Part shown: positions 52,602-58,866 of the stretch, one piece after another
How the letters are laid out: each line of letters starts with the position of its first letter
Numbering within the stretch: position 1 is the first letter of the stretch
DNA from: Candidatus Thorarchaeota archaeon
GTDB taxonomy: Archaea > Asgardarchaeota > Thorarchaeia > Thorarchaeales > Thorarchaeaceae
Assembly (NCBI GenBank): GCA_003345595.1
Contig: PRDI01000050.1
Location: forward strand, 1-58,866
Length of the DNA stretch: 58,866 bases
Direction of reading: 5' to 3'
The notes under the pieces: generated by a model
What the model was told of the DNA's origin: nothing
Database searches by the model: none
Seen by the model: the letters and a program-made list of their open reading frames with translations, nothing else
Position numbers and translations under genes: made by a program

Positions 52602-54546
52602 TCTCCTCCCTTCTCTTTACGAATCTGCTGATTGCGTATCTCAGCTCTTCTGAACCCTCATATGGCCACATGTCTGAAACCATATCTTCACTGAATACAG
52701 AAGTATACCTGAGGAATCGTCTGTCAAGAAGGACCGCGACCCCCCAGTCAGCGGGCGACCTCCTCAGACGACCTAGAAGCTGCGCGACTTGTCTTATAGA
52801 TGGAATGACACTTGCATAGTAGTACCCCATTCCTTGGCCGAATCTATTGTCGAACCATTGCTCCATCGCCTTCAGGTAGCTACTTGGCGGCGTGAACGGA
52901 ATGCCCACGCCTATGATAAGGTCGACCATGCTGGAGCCGCCCTGCGCTAGATCCACACCCTCACTGAACTTGCCACCATAGACGCAAAAGACAGCATGGG
53001 GACTGCTCTGAATCGCCTCGGCTACTGTTTCAATCCTCTCTTCTGGACTCTCCATGAGAGGTCTTCTGTGACCGGTGTGAACGTCATGACTCAGAACCTC
53101 ACGCATGATTGCATAACTGGGAAATGCGACCAATGCGCTCTTGTTTGCAGGCATCACCTCCAATACTCTCTGAACGGTGGCCGCGATCGTACGCCAGAGC
53201 TCATCGTTGCGGTCTTGGTACTTCGTGGTGATTCCTTTGTCGACAAGAACTAGCCGTGTCCCACGTGGATATGGGCTTGCCAAGTCTTCCATAAGGGCGC
53301 TCGAAACCCCCAGCAGCTTTGAGTAGTGCTCAAGGGGTCTGAGAGTGCCAGACATGAGGAGAGCAGAGCGAGCTTCCCTCAAAACCGGTGCAGCCAGGCC
53401 AGCGGAGTTCATGGGCCGAATGAATAAATCCGCATCAGAGCGGCTCTCCTCTTCCTGTAGCTGCTTGCGTTTCCTGATCATTGCATGCCAGTCATCGCTC
53501 TTGGCGGCCCTCGTCGCGGCGAGTAGGAATTCCAGCAACTTGTCAATGGGCGTTTCCGCCAAGGATGCTGCATCAGGGTCGCCCATTATTGGGTTGGTGG
53601 CATCCGTGAGCTGCTTCAGTGCTGCTTCTTCGATGAATCTGGGTGCCACATCCCACTTGTCAAGACGTTTCTCTAAACGCCCCTTCATGTCGTCAAGAGC
53701 TACCATCATGGTCTCCCAGAGAAACTCTATAGTGTCCCCCAACCAAGGTGCAGATGTTTCTCGCACAATCTCTGCGCGATGCTCTCTAAGCCATCTGAGT
53801 TCCTCCCAGCCTATCTTTGCGGTTTCTGAATCAAGGATATGAGAAGGGAGGTTGTGAGCTTCGTCAACAAGAACATCAACTTCTGGGAGGGCGTTTCCCA
53901 GAGACCCGAGAGTGGCATCCCGTACGCGCGAGCGAAACAGATAGCTGTATGGACCAATGACAATGTGACTATCCCTTGCGCAATGCCTCATCAGTTCGTA
54001 GGGGCACAGATCTCCCGTGCCTGCGACGCTTTCGACACGCTCTCGAGTGATAACACCTGAACCCAGCATTTCAGATATGGTGCTCCGCACGTGATCCCTC
54101 ACCTGTGTTCTGCCTTCTTGCTTCCTGTAGAAATTCCAGTAGCAGGTGCACTGGCCGCTCTTGACCATCAACACACAGGCCTTCATGAAGCCCATCGAGC
54201 TCAGTGGACGTATCTGCTCTTTGAGTGGGCACGTGTGGACTCTCGAGAGAAGAGTTGTTGCAGTCAAGGAGGGAAAACGTTGCCTCAGGACATCGAGTTC
54301 GTTTTCGAAGACTCGGGATTGGGAATGTGTTCTCGTGAGGACCATCAGCCTGCAAGTCCTATCATGTGCACGCGCCGCGAGATACCCGGCCAATACTGCG
54401 ATAGTCTTGCCAACACCGCAATCGGCAGAAAGGAATCCGACTCCTCCCTTTGAGAAGACCTGCGCAGCGAGAGTCACAGCTCGATCCTGAAACGGTCTGG
54501 GATTGTAGGGGAAGAACTGCATTGGGTTCATCGCTGCGACTGTCAT
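52582..54546 (-). CDS. XPD/Rad3 (DinG-like) superfamily 2 DNA helicase
   Basis: 654 residues. Motifs: NPRPFQDRAV (Q-motif-like), Walker A SADCGVGKT (40-48), DEAH (VDEAHNLP, 228-231), LMSGTLRPLEHY, YGGKFSEGVDLAQGG and QLLGRLRRSPADWG (motif VI). Cys 106, 124, 133, 135 and 181 lie where XPD has its 4Fe-4S domain, though the spacing (CPLKE...CTCYWN...CPYEL) is not identical to SaXPD. It is therefore an XPD/DinG-type 5'-3' helicase, possibly with an iron-sulfur cluster. This is a second kind of helicase in the operon. ATGA overlap with the upstream 208-residue protein; 20-base overlap downstream with a membrane protein. Confidence 0.9.
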   Translation of the reverse strand: MTVAAMNPMQFFPYNPRPFQDRAVTLAAQVFSKGGVGFLSADCGVGKTIAVLAGYLAARAHDRTCRLMVLTRTHSQSRVFENELDVLRQRFPSLTATTLLSRVHTCPLKEQIRPLSSMGFMKACVLMVKSGQCTCYWNFYRKQEGRTQVRDHVRSTISEMLGSGVITRERVESVAGTGDLCPYELMRHCARDSHIVIGPYSYLFRSRVRDATLGSLGNALPEVDVLVDEAHNLPSHILDSETAKIGWEELRWLREHRAEIVRETSAPWLGDTIEFLWETMMVALDDMKGRLEKRLDKWDVAPRFIEEAALKQLTDATNPIMGDPDAASLAETPIDKLLEFLLAATRAAKSDDWHAMIRKRKQLQEEESRSDADLFIRPMNSAGLAAPVLREARSALLMSGTLRPLEHYSKLLGVSSALMEDLASPYPRGTRLVLVDKGITTKYQDRNDELWRTIAATVQRVLEVMPANKSALVAFPSYAIMREVLSHDVHTGHRRPLMESPEERIETVAEAIQSSPHAVFCVYGGKFSEGVDLAQGGSSMVDLIIGVGIPFTPPSSYLKAMEQWFDNRFGQGMGYYYASVIPSIRQVAQLLGRLRRSPADWGVAVLLDRRFLRYTSVFSEDMVSDMWPYEGSEELRYAISRFVKRREENGIDAQ

Positions 54547-55169
54547 TGGTCCTCCTCCACATGCAGCATAGATTCGCTTCTGTGTATCCGGAAGCGTATC
54601 GAGAAGTAGCTCTCCATGACCTCATTGAATCGCTGAATGTGTGCAGGTGAGTCATAGTGCTCTTCCTCGAGTGCCATTCTTTTGACAATGTCAGGACTGA
54701 AGCCCTTCCGCCTCGCCGCTACCCAGAACCAGTCTTCCACTTCTTTCATTGTCGAGAGTATGTGCGCAACCGTGTCCTCGATCAACGACATCAGGAACAT
54801 GACTGCATCCCTGGAGTTCTTGGGGAGACCTGATACATTGATGCCTGTGGGGAGGTAGGCCACGATTCCGTCATTGCTGTCCAAATGTATCTCACTTGGC
54901 ACTCCTCTTGTTCCTCTGAGCGTTTCCAGCAATGATAGGAGTCTTGGCAACTGCGACAGTAGCGGTTCTTTCGAGTCCCTGCCATGCCAGTCGATCCTGG
55001 ACACCACGAATAGCTCAGGATCTGGTCCGTCACTACGCTGAAGCGTAGCAACTCTATGCGATGTTTCTCTGAGCAGCAAGTTGGTCAAGTTGATCAACGA
55101 GCTGCTTAACACAGTCGAAGGAGTCTTGGGCACCCAGACCTCTGAAATCACGGCTTCAGTATCGGACAT
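54543..55169 (-). CDS. Unknown protein (208 aa) of the DNA-processing operon
   Basis: A soluble, mostly helical protein with a few strands. Notable segments are LFVVSRIDWHG, HLDSNDGIVAYLPTG and a charged C-terminal helical part (MKEVEDWFWVAARRKGF, HIQRFNEVMESYFS). No cysteines, and no recognisable catalytic motif or DNA-binding fold. It overlaps the Zn-ribbon gene by 14 bases and the XPD-like helicase by 4 (ATGA), which makes it a likely partner or accessory subunit of that helicase. Confidence 0.65.
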   Translation of the reverse strand: MSDTEAVISEVWVPKTPSTVLSSSLINLTNLLLRETSHRVATLQRSDGPDPELFVVSRIDWHGRDSKEPLLSQLPRLLSLLETLRGTRGVPSEIHLDSNDGIVAYLPTGINVSGLPKNSRDAVMFLMSLIEDTVAHILSTMKEVEDWFWVAARRKGFSPDIVKRMALEEEHYDSPAHIQRFNEVMESYFSIRFRIHRSESMLHVEEDQ

Positions 55170-55611
55170 AAGTTCCCTTTCTCCCGGATAGTGTGATTTC
55201 GGAGCCGTCGTTCACAAGGCACCCGTCCGAAAGCATTGCGTCAATGAATGCACTTGCTTTGTCTTCATCAATGCCCGCGTCCGAACATTCCTGAAGTATT
55301 CGCATTATGCTCACGGGCCTGCCGCGGTTTGTATCCACCAAGGCCTCAACTATGTTGAGCACCCTTTTCCTCACTCCGTAGCTTCTTGGGTCTCCGCCCG
55401 GCAGGCTTCTCTGCGTGGAGTCTACAACAAGCTCTCTGATCATGGACTCGGCCTCTTCGACTGTTGCGGCGTACCTCGTAGAGGAACTATGGGGAATCTT
55501 GGCCTGACATAAGCTGCAGACAGAGCTGTCTTGGAAGTTCTCTACTGGAGCATATCCTACATTGCGGCATCTCGGGCATCTGTACACGCGGAGCAATCTC
55601 CTCTCCCCCAT
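55156..55611 (-). CDS. Zinc-ribbon/winged-helix protein (DUF5817-like)
   Basis: About 151 residues from the ATG at 55611 (GTG 55614 also possible). An N-terminal Zn ribbon with CPRC and CSLC pairs 20 residues apart, a linker (AATVEEAESMIRELV), then a winged helix (GVRKRVLNIVEALVDTN, MRILQECSDAGIDEDKASAFIDAML, DGCLVNDGSEITL). Haloarchaeal DUF5817-type proteins have a similar layout. It probably binds single- or double-stranded DNA. The TGATG junction with radA implies coupled translation, so it may assist the recombinase. Confidence 0.75.
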   Translation of the reverse strand: MGERRLLRVYRCPRCRNVGYAPVENFQDSSVCSLCQAKIPHSSSTRYAATVEEAESMIRELVVDSTQRSLPGGDPRSYGVRKRVLNIVEALVDTNRGRPVSIMRILQECSDAGIDEDKASAFIDAMLSDGCLVNDGSEITLSGRKGTYVRY

Positions 55612-56741
55612 CACTGCTCCTCCTCTTCATCGACCTCTTCCTTGACATCACCCTCGGATTCCTTTTCTGCATGAGCAGCTTTCTTCCTTTTCTTCCTCGC
55701 ACTCTTCTCTGAAGCAGCTTGCTCTTCCTCTCCACTCTGTGCGCTCCATCCTCTCATCTTGAAATAGTCGAGAATCCTGCTCTCCGTTTCCTTCTTCTCA
55801 TCGGTATCCATATAGAATCCGCCCCAACCCATCATCACTTCGACTTTGAACTCGGGTATGCCAGCGTTATCTTGAAGCTCGACGAGCCTCACCACGCCTG
55901 ACTTCCTTCTTGTGTAGAACCTGTAATCCGAGGCGTGCGAGATAACATGGCCCCCGGCCGGGGCGTTGGGATTTCCACCATAGATGCTGACCGTACTCAT
56001 CACTTGATTCGTGTACACGAATACTGCGTTTGTGGCAGCTGCGATACGTCTCATCTGGTTCAACAGCTGATTCATGGTCTGTTGTCTTGTGGTAAGTGCG
56101 TTGAGTCCTTTGTACTCAGCTCTGAAGAGCCCCGTTAATGAGTCAATCACAACAAGCTTGTAGTCCTGCTCGGCACATAGCTGGGGTATGCTTTCGAATA
56201 CATCTGTGATTTGTTCGCTGATCACTATGTGAGCCAAGCCTATGTTTCCTAGGGCTACGTCCGGGTCTAGGCCGAATCTCACTGCATTTGCTCGTATGAC
56301 CCAGGGTTTGAATGAGTTCTCCGTGTCCAACCACAGGATGCGGCCTTCGAGTCCTCCTTTCTCTCTAGGGAGTTGGGCAACGACTGCGAGCTGGCAGCAC
56401 CATTGGGTCTTGCCACCTCGCGCGGGGCCGTAGAACTCAACGATTGAGCCACACTCGATGCCGCCAAACATCTGTCTGTTCATTTCTTTGAGACCGCTGC
56501 TGAGGCGAGGCTTGGATGCCATCTCCTGCTCAACTTCAAGACCTGACTTGAAACCGCACAGGCCGACCAGCTGCCTTGCACTTCGTATGATCTTGAGTGT
56601 CGTACCCTCGCCAAGCTTCGTCTTCGTTGCCAGTTCGACCGGATTCTGAACTGCCAACAGTTCAGCAGTTGTTACAAGGACTTCCCGGAGCCTCTTCGAT
56701 GCGGCAGGACCCACACCACTTACAGCCTCAAGTTCGGTCAC
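55611..56741 (-). CDS. radA: RadA recombinase (RecA/Rad51 family)
   Basis: 376 residues; strand-exchange recombinase. N-terminal helix-hairpin-helix region (1-60; AVSGVGPAASKRLRE), linker, then the RecA core with Walker A GPARGGKTQ (105-113), Walker B LVVIDSLTGLF (196-206), FRAEYKG, the L1/L2 region with LNQMRRIAAATNAVFVYTNQV, and SHASDYRFYTRRK. Walker A differs from the archaeal standard GEFGSGKTQ but keeps Lys and Thr. After the usual end an unusual tail of about 40 residues is present (basic KKRKK then acidic EEEEQ). The start is GTG 56741 with GGAGG 7-8 bases upstream. It overlaps the 155-residue protein gene by 4 bases (GTGA). Whether this is the main RadA or a paralogue cannot be told here. 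Confidence 0.93.
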   Translation of the reverse strand: MTELEAVSGVGPAASKRLREVLVTTAELLAVQNPVELATKTKLGEGTTLKIIRSARQLVGLCGFKSGLEVEQEMASKPRLSSGLKEMNRQMFGGIECGSIVEFYGPARGGKTQWCCQLAVVAQLPREKGGLEGRILWLDTENSFKPWVIRANAVRFGLDPDVALGNIGLAHIVISEQITDVFESIPQLCAEQDYKLVVIDSLTGLFRAEYKGLNALTTRQQTMNQLLNQMRRIAAATNAVFVYTNQVMSTVSIYGGNPNAPAGGHVISHASDYRFYTRRKSGVVRLVELQDNAGIPEFKVEVMMGWGGFYMDTDEKKETESRILDYFKMRGWSAQSGEEEQAASEKSARKKRKKAAHAEKESEGDVKEEVDEEEEQ

Positions 56742-57205
56742 AGAATCCCCTCCTTCACAAGTCTGTCAGCTATAGGCCCGCGCACGGGTACAAGGTTCAG
56801 GAAGGGCGCCAGCTCACACCGAGGAAGCAGGAATCCTCCCTTTATTCTCGCCAACGTGAACCCCGGAAGAAGGCCTGCAACACACTCCACGCTGGCGGAG
56901 GGCAGCTCTACCTTCAGACCTTGAGGGCATAGTCTGCCCGCAGTACTGATGTATCCTCCAAGTGTATCATAGCATGAGAAAGACTGTCCGTCGCCGTCGA
57001 CCATGCAGGCTCCGGGTTCAGCCGCCTCGATGCCCCCCAGATCATCCGCTGATTCATAGATATCTTCGATGAAGTTGTCCCATTCCCAGCCCTGTTTCTG
57101 TCGACCGACTACGTTGATACCCGCAATAGCTCCTGCCAGCCAGGCGATATGAGGAATACAACTGCTGCCAGCCTTGAGTCTTTCAGAAGCATCTTCACAC
57201 AACAC
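56738..57205 (-). CDS. Unknown protein (155 aa) upstream of radA
   Basis: A soluble protein with segments IAWLAGAIAGINVVGRQKQG, SFSCYDTLGGYISTAGRLC and SVECVAGLLPGFTLARIKGG. The last looks like a strand-turn-strand resembling the LAGLIDADG-type or PUA-type turns, but this is weak. Five or six cysteines are spread without a zinc pattern. Start at GTG 57205, with GAGGAGG 11 bases upstream. Its end overlaps radA (GTGA), so its product is made together with RadA. Family unknown. Confidence 0.6.
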   Translation of the reverse strand: MLCEDASERLKAGSSCIPHIAWLAGAIAGINVVGRQKQGWEWDNFIEDIYESADDLGGIEAAEPGACMVDGDGQSFSCYDTLGGYISTAGRLCPQGLKVELPSASVECVAGLLPGFTLARIKGGFLLPRCELAPFLNLVPVRGPIADRLVKEGIL

Positions 57206-57962
57206 TCTGGCTCTCTACCTCCTCGGTGCTCTCCAGGCCTCCAGCAACCTCGACTACCGGCGTTAGCTCATCCAGCCAGCTGACAAGGCTTTTGATTATT
57301 GGGTCCTCTGTCTGCGTCTGGTTCAGCACAGAAGTGATGAGCGACTTAGAAGTCACTACGACTCTCTCAAGGGCAAGTGCTCTGCTTGGGTATGTCATAG
57401 GTTTGAACCAAGGCATATTGACGAAACCTGATTCTCCTGCCAAGAACTCACGCCAATCGAAGTCCCATTCAGCGACACAGGGGTCGCGTCTGATTGTGCT
57501 CAACAGGACCTCAGTCCAGTCGGACCACCTTTTCATAAAGGCCCAGACAGACGTCGTGAGTGATCTCATGCTATCTGATTTCGAATCGGGCTGCCCCTCA
57601 AACACCAACACCAGGTGAGTAGCAACGCCCTTTGCGATAGCACTCACAGCTAGGCCGCTGTTCTGGTGGGCGACCATGAGTGAAAGACAGGGAACAAGAC
57701 TCAAGATGTCACATGGCTTGTACAGCCCACCCCTTCCGTTATCGAACCTCGCGAAGGGGGCTAGGATGTCGCTTCGCAGACCTACTACCATTGCCAACCA
57801 TGAGCCGCAACCGGGTCCTTGGTAACGAAGACGGGCTTTCACAACGTTGCGATCCGCATTATTGAAGACGACCTGCAAAGGCAGCGTTACATCGATAGTC
57901 CCATTGGCCGTGCGATACTGGCTACATAATGACAGGAGCTGTTTCTCTAGTTCGGCAATCAT
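57195..57962 (-). CDS. Unknown protein (about 255 aa), first gene of the DNA-processing operon
   Basis: Starts at ATG 57962 (GTG 57971 possible). A soluble alpha/beta protein with strands LPLQVVFNNADRNVVKARL, WLAMVVGLRSDILAP and VATHLVLVFEGQP, and C-terminal helices (RALALERVVVTSKSLITS, IKSLVSWLDELTPVV). No family, zinc motif or membrane helix recognised. It opens the run of fifteen overlapping minus-strand genes, so its promoter, in the following 600-base spacer, would serve the operon. Confidence 0.6.
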   Translation of the reverse strand: MIAELEKQLLSLCSQYRTANGTIDVTLPLQVVFNNADRNVVKARLRYQGPGCGSWLAMVVGLRSDILAPFARFDNGRGGLYKPCDILSLVPCLSLMVAHQNSGLAVSAIAKGVATHLVLVFEGQPDSKSDSMRSLTTSVWAFMKRWSDWTEVLLSTIRRDPCVAEWDFDWREFLAGESGFVNMPWFKPMTYPSRALALERVVVTSKSLITSVLNQTQTEDPIIKSLVSWLDELTPVVEVAGGLESTEEVESQSVV

Positions 57963-58568
57963 CTTGAGCACCGCGTATTTGCGCGCACAGATTATCGAAG
58001 AACTTTCTCTAACCGGTCAAGAAGACACCATAAGACTGCAAAGTGAACTTGCGATAGCTATAGGCTCTCCCCCAGAGTAATGTGATGAATAGCATCCACG
58101 AGGTGCACTTAGAGAACTCAAAACACCGTCTCGATATGGCCAGTGCCAAGAACTGTCACTATGACTGAGGCAGGTGAGAGGACATCCTGCATCAGCTTTC
58201 GCGGAGGGAGAAAGGCTTCATGCTCAAGGCGTGCGAACCTTTGAGCGTTCGTGGGGTTGTCTGCCTGTGCTGGATTTCACATTGGGGACATTTCAGAAGG
58301 TAGGTCAAGACTCATGCCCAGAGAATCATGCAGATCGATCCTCCCGCTTGAAATCGATGTCAGTGGGACAAAGCTTGGGACCGTGAATATGCAAGCTTTC
58401 GGCCATAGGTACTTTCAGAAGTGGCTTCATAACGGTAAATAGCGCTACTTGAGTTCTATGAAGACTTTTCAAAACAGGGGAGATGGTCAAAGCTGGTTAA
58501 AAACCCGGGATGGCAGTCATATCACTTCAGGCTCTGCTCCCAACAGGTTATGATTCCCCTTATTTGAA
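57963..58568. other. Divergent intergenic region of about 600 bases
   Basis: Lies between the first gene of the DNA-processing operon (minus) and the GH3-family gene (plus). It must contain the operon promoter and the GH3 promoter; gttaaaaac near 58496 is a weak plus-strand TATA candidate. One short open frame (58314-58442) is possible. I see no tRNA, no repeat array and no longer coding region. Confidence 0.45.
58314..58442 (+). CDS. Possible small protein (42 aa), low support
   Basis: A short open frame beginning at an ATG with GGTAGGT about 9 bases upstream; the product has strand-like LPLEIDVSGTKLGTV and an aromatic end (HRYFQKWLHNGK). No family is recognised. Support is limited to the reading frame and its plausible composition, and chance is possible. 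Confidence 0.2.
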   Translation: MPRESCRSILPLEIDVSGTKLGTVNMQAFGHRYFQKWLHNGK

Positions 58569-58866
58569 TGCCCTCCAACGTACTGGGATTTCTTGGCCAG
58601 GCGTTTCGGAGGCAACATGAGCAGATGTCGATAATGAGGAAGCTGATTACTGAAGTGGCCAAGAGGAAGGCCAAGGAGATCGAATACATCCTCAACAATC
58701 CTATTGAGATGACAGAGAAGAAGCTACTCTCGGTGCTCTCTCGTCATAGGGACACAGTCCTAGGTAGAAAGTACGGCTTCGATACAATAAGGACCCCTGA
58801 GGAGTATTCGTCAAGGGTTTCTCTTTGCGATTACAACTCAATGGAACCATTCCTGAGAATGACATA
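58569..58866 (+). CDS. GH3-family (auxin-responsive-promoter-like) acyl-acid amido synthetase, partial
   Basis: The first 99 codons of a gene running off the window. N-terminus MPSNVLGFLGQAFRR, then helical KLITEVAKRKAKEIEYILNN, followed by a segment matching the GH3 start: RHRDTVLGRKYGFDTI, TPEEYSSRVSLCDYNSMEP (GH3 proteins have TxxGRxxGFxxI...xEEYxxxVPIxDYxxxxP). GH3 relatives adenylate carboxylic acids and join them to amino acids or other nucleophiles; the archaeal substrate is unknown. The start at ATG 58569 is the first in-frame codon; later in-frame ATGs (58626, 58635) exist. The rest of the gene is outside the window. Confidence 0.75.

Overview
The window looks like a piece of an archaeal chromosome, roughly half GC. 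The archaeal signs are a RadA recombinase with an N-terminal helix-hairpin-helix region, XPD/Rad3-like and Ski2-like helicases, a FEN1/XPG-family nuclease, RadB-like ATPases, a GTPBP1-like GTPase, a TldD/TldE pair, TATA-like boxes 25-30 bases before start codons, and surface proteins ending in a Thr-rich stalk plus one transmembrane helix. The gene mix (DnaK-DnaJ-GrpE, GTPBP1-like GTPase, TPR protein with a roadblock/longin-like C-terminus, giant Ig-repeat surface proteins) would suit an Asgard archaeon such as a Thorarchaeota-like lineage. That placement is inference and was not tested.

Layout. At 1-3.5 kb, minus strand, are a truncated GTPBP1-like GTPase and a TPR protein. At 3.65-6.4 kb is a coupled tldD-tldE pair. 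At 6.5-20.7 kb is an extracellular protease region with three large S8 (subtilisin-like) membrane-anchored proteases, an FAD oxidoreductase coupled to the first, a small unknown protein and a membrane coiled-coil protein; it closes with a clear hairpin/poly-T terminator. At 20.9-24.4 kb are housekeeping genes: a 2-hydroxyacid dehydrogenase, a winged-helix regulator, a CitG-like transferase and a sirtuin. At 24.6-28.3 kb is a grpE-dnaK-dnaJ operon whose dnaJ lacks an ordinary start codon. At 28.2-42.1 kb are a stand-alone pyruvate-kinase C-terminal domain protein and two related unknown proteins (probable DNA binders) that flank a 2609-residue secreted protein and a small membrane protein. A 50-base near-perfect palindrome lies in the 540-base spacer at about 29.1 kb.

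The most striking region is 42.1-58.0 kb: fifteen minus-strand genes, nearly all overlapping or a few bases apart. They encode RadA, two RadB-like ATPases, an XPD/DinG-like helicase, a Ski2-like helicase with a SWIM zinc finger, a FEN1-like nuclease, a Zn-ribbon/winged-helix protein, a membrane-anchored HerA/VirB4-like protein with eroded ATPase motifs, three further membrane proteins and four unknown small proteins. Recombination enzymes joined with membrane proteins and a VirB4-like protein suggest a membrane-linked DNA processing or exchange system, loosely comparable to archaeal Ced/Ted DNA import but with different parts. This is a hypothesis from context.

The window ends in the 5' part of a GH3-family gene on the plus strand. 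I saw no tRNA, rRNA, CRISPR array or insertion sequence.
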